From Syngnathus acus (taxonomy: Eukaryota > Chordata > Actinopteri > Syngnathiformes > Syngnathidae): a stretch of DNA of 64,000 nt. The position numbers and the translations under genes were made by a program. The first letter of the stretch is position 1; each line of letters begins with the position of its first letter. The stretch is from the NCBI RefSeq assembly GCF_901709675.1, contig NC_051097.1:12032539-12096538 (forward strand), in the 5' to 3' direction. Below the pieces are notes generated by a model. It made no database searches. It was not told the origin of the DNA and saw only the letters and a program-made list of their open reading frames with translations. This document shows positions 42,801 through 64,000 of the stretch, piece after piece.

Positions 42801-44880
42801 CGTGTTTGTCTCTTGTCAGCTGAGCTACTGGCGGACACCTCAGTGCAACATGATCAACGGCACGGCGGGTCAGATGTGGCCGCCCTTCATGACCCGAGAC
42901 TCCACGCTGGCCTTCTACAGCCCCGACGCGTGCAGGTTGCCGCCTTGCCGCCTAACTCCAACCCTTTTCAACCCTGTCGTGGGCTGGCTCCCAGCCCGTT
43001 TTTGGCCACGCTCCGCTTGTCGCCGGCAGGTCCATGGAGCTGGTGTACCAACGGGCGGGCAGCATGAAGGGCATCCCCTTGTACCGCTACGTGGCGCCCA
43101 AGACGCTCTTCGCCAACGGCAGCGACTACGCCCCCAACCAGGGATTCTGCCCCTGCCGCCAGTCGGGTCTGCTCAACGTCAGCAGCTGCCGCCACAGTCA
43201 GTAGTAGTTCTCGGGTGGGGACGTCGTTTGCCGGATGGCAATTTGAGAACCCAAAATGCAAATGAGCTGGGTTGTTTGCAGGATGGCTGGCGCAAATCAA
43301 AAAGTTACCATGACATACGTGAAAAGAGAAAGGCAGCAAACGTGACATTTTGACGCTGTCCGTCTCTTTGTCGGTTTTTCTCAGATTCTCCCGTCTTCAT
43401 TTCGCATCCGCACTTCTTCAACGCTGACCCTGTCCTGCTGGACTTTGTGCACGGGCTCCAGCCCACCGAGGACCAGCACGGACTCTTCATAGACATCCAC
43501 CCGGTGAGTTGTTATCTTTGTCCAGATAAACTTTATGGGGGGGGGGGCATGTGGCGGTGCAGACTTTGTGTTTAGTGTGGGCGTCGCTACTAAAGATAGT
43601 TTGGCGAAGGGGCGCAGGTCAAAGTTCACCAGCACCTTTCTGACAACGAGCACAATAAAAGACGGCCGCCCGTGACTGTTGACCAAAGTGGCTGGCAGAT
43701 AAGCTCATTGGATAACAGCGGACACGCTCGCTGACCATTCAAAGACGGCGATTGGAGTGTGAAAACAGGAAGTGGCGATGTCGCACGGGCGCAGGCCTTC
43801 CGCTCTTTGTATGCGCGGCTTTGTGTATGCGCGGCTTTGCGGGTCCCGCGCGCCTCGTTAACGGCTGGCGCCTCGGCCTGCCCGCCGCTGTGCTTCTTTT
43901 GTCTTTGCAGCAAACGGGCGTCCCGCTCAACGTGTCCATCCGCCTGCAGCTCAACCTTTACGTCAAGCGAGTGTCAGGAATTACGTAGGCGCCTTCCCCG
44001 AGTGCTTTTCTTGTTCCTGTTTGCGAGCTGACCACAAAGCCTAACCCCCGCCATTCTTCCTCCTCTTCTTCTCTCCCGCCCGGCCGCCTCTCTTGGCAGC
44101 GAGACGGGCAAGATCCCCGAGACCGTCATGCCCATGATCTGGTTTGAGGAGGTGGGTGAGCCAGCGCGTAAAGGGCCACGGGAATCGCGGGCCCGCTTGA
44201 TGCCGCTTCCCGGCCTTCTTACCCAGAGTTTGTCTGCTCGCCGTCCTCAGAGCGGCTACATGGACGGGCCCGTCCTGGACACCTTCCATACCAACCTGGT
44301 GGTGCTGCCCGCCGTCATGGAGGTCACGCAGTACGGCTTCATCACGCTCGGACTGGTCACCGCCGCCGTCGCCGCTGTCGTCTGGCACAGGAGCCGCAAG
44401 GTAGGCCCGGCCGTCTGGCGCTTTGGCTGATGTGTGTGAGCATCGCGCCGAGGCCGATTGTAGCACCCCCCCACCCCACCCCACCCCACCCCCGGTCCAT
44501 CGTACGTCCTCCCCATTCCCCTAGCTCCACGAAGGTCCCGTCCCGTTTTTCCCATGTCTGAGACGCTGCGCTCGTCTTACAGGTGGCCTGCCAAGATCTG
44601 GCTCACGGCAATGGCGCCCCGCAGAAAAGCAAGCGGGGACACTCAGGTGGGTACGCACGCACACACACACACGTAGGTTGGAGTTTGCGGCATGCGTTGC
44701 CGCTGCGCTTTGCGATGCCCGTGTCATCCCCTCCCCCTAACGCCAGCCACTGCAATCCCAAAGGGCTTCAAACGCACGTGTGGCGTATATGGGCAGAAGA
44801 AAACTAAATTGGATTTCGTCTGCTTTGGGAACGCAGATCCCCCCCTCACAGCCGCTGTGTTGTTTTTGATAGACGAGTGA
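39733..44880 (+). CDS. scarb1: Scavenger receptor class B member 1 (SCARB1)
   Basis: CD36-family double-membrane-span receptor for HDL, selective lipid and carotenoid uptake. Two alternative first coding exons, 39733-39852 and 40865-40984, each 120 nt and ending in phase 0. Shared exons: 41827-41987, 42090-42231, 42295-42498, 42579-42674, 42820-42935, 43030-43196, 43385-43503, 43911-43984, 44100-44151, 44251-44400, 44583-44646, 44873-44880; 490 aa with either start. Conserved segments are YRMWKDIPVPFYMSVYFF, CNMINGTAGQMWPPFM, YRYVAPKTLFANGSDYAP and FCPCRQSG, which agree with SCARB1 rather than CD36 or LIMP2. The second transmembrane segment (YGFITLGLVTAAVAAVVW) is in exon 44251-44400. The C-terminus SKRGHSDE lacks the long tail and the EAKL PDZ ligand of human SR-BI; other 3' exons could exist. 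AATAAA is at 45206-45211. Confidence 0.93.
40277..40552. mobile_element. hAT-like MITE with perfect 8-bp duplication
   Basis: A 276-bp nonautonomous element with 15-bp terminal inverted repeats CAGTGGTTCTTAACC / GGTTAAGAACCACTG. It is flanked by identical AATTAGCT at 40269-40276 and 40553-40560. The 8-bp duplication and CA..TG ends are typical of hAT. It lies between the two scarb1 first exons, 129 bp upstream of the second TATA box. Confidence 0.93.
40682..40687 (+). promoter_or_regulatory. TATA box of scarb1 promoter 2
   Basis: TATAAA (in GGCTATAAATGAG) 183 bp upstream of the ATG at 40865, supporting an independent start for exon 1b. Confidence 0.7.
40865..40984 (+). other. scarb1: scarb1 alternative first coding exon 1b
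   Basis: Codes 40 residues starting MAACKRQVAVGF and ending DQQIVK, with a GTGAGT donor. By eye 18 of 40 residues match exon 1a. Its end DQQIVK is nearer to the mammalian DQQVLK. Confidence 0.9.
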
Positions 44881-47800
44881 AGCTGACGGCGGCAACGCGT
44901 TGAGAAGCGCCCGCCCAGCCCAGACGGCCGCTACGACCTGCACGCACGCGCGCGCGTGGCATTCACTTCCCGGCACCCTGACTGACGCCCGACCTTGTTT
45001 TGTCTCCGTGGGAACGAGCATAAATTGGAGCGGGCGATTGGGCGACGTTATCCTTTTTTATATGGCGAGTGTTGAGACCGTGGTCACGGTGATGAAACGC
45101 AACCGCCTCACCTGCTCCTTTGACTTTTTGAAAGTTGTTTCGGGGCCGGGGCTATGAGATTTCCGGTTCCTTTTGTATGGATTACAGCACGCGCGTTTGT
45201 GCAACAATAAACGTCGTCGTGACGATGCCGCAAGTTGCCTTCATGATTTGTCAAATGTGCACAAGATGAAATTTGCCCGTGTTATCAGATACTGGCACAG
45301 CTTGTAACTCCGAGCCCATGAAAAACAAGGACTTGATGAAAGGTTCCTGTGCGTAATAACGTCAGGTGTGCCTCGTATTGTGACCGGAGCCGTTCCCCTT
45401 GCTTTCACAAGGTGGCGCTGTGTCGCACTCATCCCGCAACAAGGAAGGAACTACTACTCACTCGTTTGCGGCTCATTAAGTATTCGATATACGACATCAG
45501 TCTTGCAAATACTAGTGTCGTTGGGCAGGAACCAATTTCTCGTTTTTGCCAAAGATACATTTCTTTTTTTTTTTTTTTTTTTTTTAACCCTAATCAGTCT
45601 GTCCACACGTGCGGGCGGATTCTTATTCTTCTGACTTACTCAACCACCTGAAGTTGAAAATGCAAACGAAAAGAAAAAGGTTGCGTGAACTCCGAATTAC
45701 AAGACAACAAATTGAAAATTGAAGTTGGCCAATTCAATTAAAGTATTCTCCCGAACACCCGAGATACTGACGCAGTGACGAAGGGAAGCACTCGGACCAG
45801 ATTCCATCCATCCATCCATCCATTTTCTGAACCGCTTAGTCCCCACGGGGGTCGCGGGAGTGCTGGAGCCTATCCCAGCCGTCATCGGGCAGTAGGCGGG
45901 GGACACCCTGAACCGGTTGCCAGCCAATCGCAGGGCACACAGAGACAAACAACCATTTGCACTAGCACTCACACCTAGGGACAATTTGGAGTCTTCAATC
46001 GGCCTACCAAGCATGTTTTTGGGATGTGGGAGGAAACCGGAGTGCCCGGAGAAAACCCACGCGGCCCGGGGAGAACATGCAAACTCCACACAGGGAGGGC
46101 CGGAGGTGGAATCGAACCCGCACCCTCCTAACTGTGAGGCGGACGTGCTACCCAGTGCGCCACCGAGCCGCACGGACCAGATTCCAATGGCCTCTTATTT
46201 TCTAGACAATTCACGGGACATGAGGAGAAACTTTTTCATTTGAACCTGTCCGCCGCACTGCCACGTCGTTGTATTGACACACAATGGCCGCCAGATGTCG
46301 CAACTGCACAATGGTCATCCTCTTCAAAGTAAACAAAAACTACACAAATTCCAGAAAGAGTGAGTGATACCCCCCACCCCCGGAGAAAAAAAAAACTCAG
46401 CATCTTGCTACACATGCGCAGAGAGCACAAGAACGTCGACCTTTTGTTTCTATTTGCTTTAATAGAAATATTTGTGAGTCGTTTCAAAAGTCATTTTGAA
46501 CACAGGCGTTCAATTTTTGATGGCTAAAAATCATTTGTAGGCTTTTGCACATTGTAAATTCGATGAAAAGATCCAGATCAAAATTTGTAAGACGTTCTTT
46601 TTTTTCGTTTGTTTGGGTGGTTTTGCGGGGCAAGAAATGTGGTAGGAACTTCCGGTAATAGACTTCCGGTCCAATGCTCCCATTGGTCACGATCGGTTTG
46701 GCTTGACTGGGCGGAGGTTTTGAACAGTTTTGACCGTTCGCCGTCGTTGCTAACAAACATAACAAGTTGCAGCATTGTTTTCAACTGGCTTTCCCAGACG
46801 AGGAAAAGGAGCGCTCAAAGATTCCAGCTTCTATCTCGCCGGCCGGCCGGCCGTTTGAAAAACCCACCCGGACGTTGGACATGTGCGTTCTTACCGGACT
46901 TTGTCCTCGTGTGCTGAAGTAAACCCATCGGAGAAGACTCGCTGGGCGGCAGGGTGAGAGAGAGAGTGAGCGAGCGAGCAGCGCAATGACGCGCTATTGT
47001 TTCAATGTGAGACCTCTGAAATGGTCCCAAGGTTCGCTGCAGTGTTTTGGATTTTATGGACAGTAACTAGCGTGTTTGTTAGTGGGCGATTAGTATTTTT
47101 ATTTTTTGTCTGGGCGTGACACACTTGCTTGTATTTGGAAAAATAAAATATTTTTCTAGTCAGCTGTGTGTTGAGGTTTTTCTCCCCTCCCCAAGCCAGC
47201 CACTTTCAACAGGGCGTTCCAGGGGCACCACAGAAGGAATTCCCGACACTCTCAATATATGTGCAGCGGGCCTTTGAAGTTGACGAAACTAGAACTAGAA
47301 ACTAGATTCTTCAAAGAATGATTACAGTTGTGTGACATGGAGTGACGCGAAGCTGGTTCCCGCGGCGGTTGACCTGCTGCTGCAAACGACAGACACGACT
47401 GTGCCCGCCCGGTTCATGGTGGACCACCGCCCCAAAGACTGCTGGGCTGAGCCCTGGTGAGGATCTTGTGCTTCTGAAAATGTTTTGCAGGATGTTTGCA
47501 CTTTAACCCAAATCGTGTCCCTTGAAACAGCAGCGCAGGGGAAATCCTGTCAATCAATATGGCGTAGTTGAAAATGGAAAGTGCACGTCAATGAATGCCC
47601 TGGGGTGCGCGTGCCCACGCACGCACCTCGTCTCGTCAGTGTGTGAGTCGCGTCAGTTGTCGGCCGGCTGCTGTCGGCTGAGCACGCCATCGGGCCAGTC
47701 TGCTGCTGCTGCTGCTGCTGCTGCTGCTACTCTTGTTTTGTTTGACGTCGTCGGATTTCCCACCTTTTCATTTCCGCTCTTCCTCAGGTACGCGCCGCTC

Positions 47801-48417
47801 GCTCACTTAGTTTCTTTTTGGCATTGCGGCGGCTGTATTGTGTGTGTGTCACGACGACCCGCCAGCGGCCTCTTCGGACCCCACCTGCCGCGTCGGTGCA
47901 ACGCCGACTTTCTTGAAGACTGTCTGCTTTTGACCTTTGGCCTTGTGTCTTTGGTGCGTAACAGGGCTAAGAGCGTCGCGGTGAGCGGCAGAAGGTCAGC
48001 TGGCAGGAAATCAACGTAAGTTCAGCCTGGTCATGGAAACGTGACCTTCACGGTGGCTGACCGGGCGGGCTTCAGCGGCGGCTCAGCCATCCCGAATGAC
48101 ATCTATCGATCGCGACCAAACAGGAAGTCGTGGCGGGGGGCCGCTTTCCGCCATCGCACCGACTCGTCACTGTTAAAGATGAACCGACATGGGTCGCATG
48201 TTAGACGTTAATCCTAATCGTACGACTCCGTGCCATTTATTTTCGAGCTGCCCGCCGCTCGTACCAAAAATATTAAAAAAAAAAGAAGCACCTGTCAGTC
48301 AATGGTGAAGAAACAGTTAGTACGATTGGAGTTGAGCAGTAGCAATGGTGGCGAGGGGTCGCGGGCGTCACATAGGCCCACTCATCCACCCGTTACGTGT
48401 CCCATTTGTTTTGTAGG
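44881..48417. other. scarb1 3' UTR, SINE, promoter-like segment and slc4a5 5' region
   Basis: scarb1 AATAAA at 45206-45211. A T21-like run is near 45568, and a SINE is at 45807-46172. Around 46647-46700 two ACTTCCGG ETS-type motifs and CCAAT boxes look like a promoter, followed by AATAAA near 47147; no long frame is present. From 47.5 to 48.4 kb there may be slc4a5 5' UTR exons (a donor GTAAGT follows 48017), but none is supported by similarity. Confidence 0.45.
45807..46172 (-). mobile_element. tRNA-derived SINE
   Basis: A 366-bp element on the minus strand flanked by a perfect 14-bp target duplication CGGACCAGATTCCA at 45793-45806 and 46173-46186. At its 5' end (right) the minus strand shows an A-box-like TGGCGCACTGG and a B box GGTTCGATTCC (46108-46118). 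At its 3' end is a (GGAT)n tail. The body resembles a very common teleost repeat (CATGTTCTCCCCG, TTTTCTCCGGGCACTCC). Confidence 0.9.
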
Positions 48418-57740
<9,323 letters not shown>

Positions 57741-59582
57741 CGTTGCTGCCTGCAGTTTCTTCTTCCGCTTGCTTCTCCCTGAGCACAACGCCACGGCCTT
57801 TTGTCTGCGCTCGTGTCCACGACAACAAGCGCGTCCGCGGCGACGTCCCGCGTTCACCCGAAAGCGGGCTGACACCACTTTAGGGTGATCTCTTTTTTGC
57901 TCGTCTGATGCGGGCGGGGCTTGGCTCAACTCAGCATGTTGACTCCTCCCATTCTATGTGACCACGCCTCCTGCAGTCCTCATGGAGCAACCTGACCACG
58001 CCCACACTAACCGTCCTCAACCAGTGAATCCCACCCGCTCATGTGTCGTATGACTCGCAAATAAATTCTATAAAAAAAACGTTGCTTTTGTTTTGTTTGT
58101 TACACTTGTTACACTGCTGGTGGCTAGTGGCACTTGCTAACCATTTAGCGACACTAATTCTTTTACACTGTCATATGCAGGAATCAAACTCCTAGTGCCG
58201 GCACACAAGACACTAAACCATGAGCCATGCCCTTAGCTACACTGATGTGACCTCCTCAAATGAACATTTGGACGACTCATGAGGATGGCATCATCGGAGT
58301 CAGCGTAACACCGTGCGTAGCTAGCGGCTAACTCGTCAGGACCCAATTAGGGGACAGCAAAACACTTCCTGGAAAAGAAAAATCCCTGCCCACCCATCTC
58401 TCGAATGTCCAGTGGACAGACACAATGGAAAGGCGAGAAGCAGACGCGCAGCCACGGCCGGCCAGTCGGGCTCGCCCGTGGGCGCCGCACCTCGCCAGCG
58501 GCCTTTCAAACATGGGCATCATCGCCACATCTGCCTGTGCAAAAATGCCACTTTTCCTTTCTTCCATTCAAACCTACTTTGCCTGTCATATTTGCCACGT
58601 TTTCTATCTTCCACTCAAATCTACTTTGTCTACTTTTCCATTTCTTTCCTTCATTCTTGCAATAAAGAACTAATTGGTTGGCAATATGTACCCGGTACGA
58701 GTCAAGCAAGCTATGTAGTATATGACCATTTAAAATTCCACGCAAATTGGCATCACATGGTTAACAGAAAGACGGCTTGCTCCATGCTCATTTGCCAAGC
58801 AAACTGCCTAGGAGCGATTAGCATCGATGTTGTGCAAACTCCGATGTCTCCTGCTTGAACACAAACGGGAATGGCGACTCACAAAGCGATCGATCGAGCG
58901 TACGACAGCGCTCGGAGCCACTTTTGCTCGGGAACGGGGGACAAGGACTATTGCCGGGGCTTGGTTGGCTGGCTGGCTTGCTGGCGACCGTCTCTGCCTC
59001 CGCTTCTCGTAAAGCGTAGGCTGCCAACAAGCTGTTCGTGGCACAAGATGGCACGGTCTATACCAGGGGTGGGCAATTCCGGTCCTCGAGAGCCGGCCGG
59101 TGTCCTGCATGTTTTATAGGTCTCCCTGCTGCAACACACCTGATTGAAATGATCAGGATGGTTATCCAGCTTCTGCAGACCTTGCTAATTATCTGACCAT
59201 TTGAATCAGGTGTGTTGCAACAGGGTGACATAGAAAACACGCAGGACACCGGCCCTCGAGGACCGGAATTGCCCACCCCTGGTCGAGACCGTAACCAATT
59301 TTAGACGTCTAAATTAGGTCTATATGAGACCAGACGTCTAATAGACGTCTATGGCTAATTCGCCATTCCAAATGCACGATTCCCGCTTTCGCAATCCCTA
59401 CAAAGGGCCTTTTTTTTGTTTCTTTTCTCTTCTTTTCGTTTCTTTTGACGGCTTGCAGTTCAATCCTCCACACAGCAGGGGGCAGGTGCTGTCCTCTACG
59501 GGGTTAATCAGCACAATTTGCTAATTTAAGGCGACGTCACCCAGGTGGAGGCATTGATCGCTAATGAGCCAGCGTCGTCGCC
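57741..59582. other. slc4a5 3' UTR and intergenic region
   Basis: AATAAA at 58060-58065 probably ends slc4a5. A MITE lies at 59064-59281, and AGACGTCTA is repeated several times at 59304-59352. No gene seen. Confidence 0.55.
59064..59281. mobile_element. hAT-like MITE (second)
   Basis: 218-bp element with long terminal inverted repeats beginning CAGGGGTGGGCAATTCCGGT. Flanks GTCTATAC (59056-59063) and GTCGAGAC (59282-59289) agree at six of eight bases, so it is older than the scarb1 MITE. The inner part is also palindromic (CAACACACCTGATT / AATCAGGTGTGTTG). Confidence 0.88.
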
Positions 59583-62087
59583 ATGTTGCTGCTTTTCGCT
59601 GCACTTTTCTGCTCGGCCAGCCTTCCGCGTGCGGGTAAACGTCGCAGACGGCGACTCGTTGTGGAACTTGTTGTCTGCACGGCTTTTTGATGGGACGTCT
59701 TTTGTTTCAGGCCGCTGCGTGCCGTTGCCGCTCCAGGACCCAGGTACTGTTTGTATGTTAGCTTTGCTCAAGCGACATTGGCTAATGCAATGACCTGTCA
59801 ATCATCCAACGCAGACATCGTCGCCAAAGCGCTCGAGTACACCGAGAACAACCCGGAGACGCTCTCAGGCCAGCACTTTTGCCTTCTCTTCTTCTTTTAA
59901 TGACTAAGAGTAACTCGGGTGACCAGATTTGGGTTGGTGCTGTTGGTGTGCGCGACGACGGCGGCAATCGAACAAAATCCCGGGCAATTTTGAAATGACC
60001 CCCAGACATTTCAAAAGTAGGACATGTCCGGGTAGAAAGAAGACGTCTGGTCACCCTCCTTGCTATGTGCTAGAACTCCCTCTTTTATTTACGTACACAA
60101 ACGTGACAGTGTGTCTTTAAGTGTCCGTTTGCTAGAGATGTTGGTGTGTGCGCGTTTAAGCGGTCCCAAAATGACCCGCCATGGCATTTCGACGTATGGG
60201 AAAGGGCTAGCTCATGATGGCGCTCGCTCCAAACGTTATGAATTTTTTTTCAAGTTCACTAACTGGCCCGGATTTACATTGGTCTACCACCAACCCTAAA
60301 AATATCGCGTACTTTTTGAAGCGCGAGCCAGTTGCGTTGCATTGCACCTTGACGTCATGTTAAACGAGGTAACTTGGCGCCCTCTGCCGTCACTTGTTTG
60401 CACTTGTACGAGAAGAAGTCCTTTTAATAGTAAATTGTGAAGAGCTCATTTCAGTGCATGCTGAACATAATTTTGTCATGTAGCTTAGCTCCAAAAAACG
60501 GATGACTGGTCGACAGATCATATGAATGTTGAAAGTATCAAAAAGTATGCAATGATTGAATTTTAAGCAGGTGTCGTGATTTAAAGAAAAAGCAAACAAA
60601 AGTGCTGTTGTGCAAACGTGTGGACAGGCTTGATGGACGATGCGGTGGCGGAAGGTGACATGCTTCTCCCAGTGAGTGTATTTTCGACTTCCCGCGGCGT
60701 TCTTGAGCACCGCCAAGGCCAACCGATCGACCGTTTTGCCTTGCAGGATTACCGGAACGCGGCCAACCGCCCGTGGCCTTCCAGACACATCCCGTACCGC
60801 ATTGACTACGAGTTGGGTGAGAGCGAGTGCCGCCGCTGGCCCAGGCCCAAAAGCCTAATCACCAGCGCTGTCCGTCCCACAGGCTACCGCACCAACGACA
60901 TTGACGCCGCCCTGAAGATGGTCACTTTCCACACTTGCTTGTCCTTCCACCAGCGCACCAGCGAGGCAGACTACATCTTCTTCAAAAGCGCCTTCGGGTG
61001 CGCCAAGTTTTTGTTTTTTCGTTTATTCTGAGGATTAGCCGTTGGGAAGTCTTTGCTGCCATGCCGCAGGTGCGCATCCTACGTGGGCTTCATGGGCGGC
61101 AAGCAGGAAGTGCACGTGGGCGCCACCTGTAAGGTGGGCAACATCGTTCACGAGGTCCTCCACGCGCTGGGCTTCTTCCACGAACACACCAGGCTGGACC
61201 GTGGCAAATACGTCAACATCCTGTCCGGCAACATCATGCAAGGTGGGCGATCGGGACCTTGCGTCCGACCGTGGGGTTTCGGACTCGGATAATCTGTCAA
61301 ATGAAATGAGATTGGGCTGTCGGCAATGAGAGGAAGCCGTCAATGCCGATAGTTTGTTGAATTTACTCGGCGAGATGTTTGGCCCTCTCGTGTAGTTGCA
61401 AGTTAGACTTGCGCTCGCCTGACGTCGTGGTGAAGGTAGGCTGTCAATTTTGAGCTCGGCAGAAACATTGAGCCTGGCGTTGTCGCGGCGCCTCCAGCTG
61501 CCTTCGATCGGAGCTCTCCGTGCGCGATTGCGGCTTCTCGTGCTCGTTTGTGGGACGTCGGCTCCAGCCTCGCTTTGTGTTTTCAAGGACATCATAAAAA
61601 CTTCCAGATTCAGCCGGGAGAAACGTTCCAGCTTCCGTACGACCTGCCCTCCATAATGCACTACGGCAGGTAAGGCGCCAGTTGCCCGCGCTCGCTCGCT
61701 CCCTCAAATTGACATTGTGGCCGTTGATCGCATTGGGCACGCAGCAATTTTTTCTCAGCTAACGGGCAGCCTACCATCGTGGCCAAGGTGAGGGATGACA
61801 ACATGGGCCAGCGCAGCGCCATGACGCACACTGACGTCCAAAGAGTTCGTCTGCTCTACAACTGCGGTGAGTCGCTAATGTTGCTCAGTTTTCAGATCCT
61901 CGCCGGAAACGTGCCCTGACCTATTCATCTGCCGGCTTGATCAGATCGAGTGGGCAATGTGGCGGAGCCTACCCCAGCGCCTATCTTCAGTGCGTACATT
62001 TATGACTTCGTCGGCCTTCCCCGCAATACCACGCTGTCGCCGCTGCGTGGCACCAGAAAGCGCAGCTCAACAGTCTCCGATGTCTAA
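59583..62087 (+). CDS. Secreted astacin-family zinc metalloprotease
   Basis: Astacin (M12A) endopeptidase; fish relatives include hatching enzymes, nephrosin and brood-pouch patristacin. Exons: 59583-59634, 59711-59743, 59815-59868, 60628-60671, 60747-60816, 60883-60997, 61070-61242, 61588-61669, 61745-61866, 61945-62087; in phase, 295 aa. The signal peptide is MLLLFAALFCSASLPRAG. The propeptide switch is AEGD, and the catalytic domain begins near NAANRPWPSRHIPYRI. The zinc site HEVLHALGFFHEHTRLDR fits HExxHxxGxxHExxRxDR, and the Met-turn is SIMHYG. Four domain cysteines occur (TCLSF, GCASY, TCKVG, YNCD). After the domain a tail of about 47 residues ends RSSTVSDV. Exon 3 needs a GC donor. Stop TAA at 62085-62087 abuts AATAAA (62087-62092). 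The exact subfamily is unknown. Confidence 0.9.
59917..60056. mobile_element. Short MITE-like element
   Basis: Inverted ends GGGTGACCAGA / TCTGGTCACCC about 140 bp apart, with CCGGGCAATT-type inner sequence, in an astacin-gene intron. No clear target duplication. Confidence 0.6.
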
Positions 62088-62829
62088 ATAAAATCTTTGC
62101 CCTTGTCCTTACTGTAACGGTGCCTTGCTTTGAATTTGCGTCAGTCAAGGATGATGCACGGATGATGGGCTTCGGGGTGCTCGTCGAGTAAAGATGAAGT
62201 TCATCCATTTCCAAATCAATATGAATGTTGATCCACAGCAAATTATGCAATGGATTGCGCTTGAATTAATTTTGACCCAGAACTTTAAAGTGTGCGTGTG
62301 TCGATGTGTAACGCAACGACGGAAACTGCTCGATGAGCACCCTTAACGATGGTGTCAGTCAATTGAATCCCTCGTGGAATACATCAAAAGTAGCTTGAGA
62401 AAAAAAAAATCCATTAAGGTACCACTGTCTTAAAATCTGATCCATAAGCGTGGTATCATTTATGTATGTCCAAAAATTATGATGCAACAGAAGAGCGCCT
62501 CCTCACGTTCATTTATTTTATTGTTTTGATTCGGCGGCAGCGAACCGGCAAGCGTCACGGTGACGTCACGTATCAAACTAAACCTCTTCCTGTTGCGACA
62601 TTGTTGTTGTTTGCCGTTTGCGACGTGCACGCTGGCTCTGCTGGCGGTTCCCCTCAGCTGTCGCGACGGGCAAGTGGAGCTGCGTTTCAGAAACTCATCA
62701 GGTTTCTTTGTCTGTCTGTCTGTCTCTGTCTTGTAGCGGCTCACTCGAGCATAGCTTAGTTTAGCTTAGCTAGCTCTTAGCTCCCGTTTTGCGCTCCGGA
62801 TCAGCCGCTGGAGATTGGAACGTTGAGAC
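62088..62829. other. Intergenic region between the astacin gene and wdr45
   Basis: The astacin polyadenylation signal is at 62087-62092. The segment at about 62540-62829 is the likely wdr45 promoter and 5' UTR, with TTAGCTTAGCTAGC repeats near 62760. No gene seen. Confidence 0.5.

Positions 62830-64000
<1,171 letters not shown>

Noticed and set aside
47522-48019. 165-aa open frame upstream of slc4a5
   Set aside because: It is made up partly of a GCT repeat (poly-Ala) and has no recognisable domain; a 5' UTR exon is more likely.
59304-59352. Repeated AGACGTCTA palindromes
   Set aside because: Short and degenerate; without flanking duplications it is not clearly a mobile element or a binding-site cluster.

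Overview
The window reads as nuclear DNA of a compact teleost fish genome. Vertebrate genes with many small exons are packed with short introns, three intronic SNORD58-type snoRNAs sit in a ribosomal protein gene, and the mobile elements are of fish type: hAT-like MITEs with 8-bp duplications and a tRNA-derived SINE with a GGAT tail. The species cannot be named from the sequence. All gene models were made by hand by matching translated segments to remembered vertebrate families and checking that splice sites and reading phases join. No alignment or transcript was available.

Layout, left to right. 1-614: C-terminal end of apc (+). 1.9-4.4 kb: a prr14-like gene with a Tantalus-like C-terminus (+). 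5.0-6.9 kb: bicistronic mocs2, whose MOCS2A stop and MOCS2B start overlap in ATGA (+). 7.6-10.5 kb: ugcg, ceramide glucosyltransferase (+). 11.8-15.5 kb: hsdl2 (+). 15.75-19.2 kb: calcineurin catalytic subunit, ppp3cc-like (-), tail to tail with hsdl2. 20.9-21.7 kb: ppp1r3b-like glycogen-targeting subunit (+). 22.6-27.0 kb: mfhas1, an LRR-ROC-COR protein carrying two coding minisatellites (+). 28.1-29.7 kb: rpl17 with three SNORD58 copies (+). 30.7-37.2 kb: a SEZ6-family CUB/sushi membrane protein with a very short N-terminus (+). 39.7-44.9 kb: scarb1 with two tandem TATA-driven first coding exons (+). 48.4-57.7 kb: slc4a5-like electrogenic Na/HCO3 cotransporter with a tandemly duplicated 114-nt transmembrane exon (+). 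59.6-62.1 kb: a secreted astacin metalloprotease (+). 62.8 kb to the end: the first half of wdr45 (+).

The genes do not form one pathway. Some neighbours match linked pairs in other vertebrates: ugcg with hsdl2, and ppp3cc with ppp1r3b and mfhas1 (human 9q and 8p). The others come from unrelated human locations, so the block has been rearranged.

The most notable observations are the duplicated equal-length exon in slc4a5, the duplicated first exon and promoter of scarb1, two adjacent perfect inverted repeats in one intron of the SEZ6-like gene, and the 12-nt minisatellite inside the GTPase domain of mfhas1.
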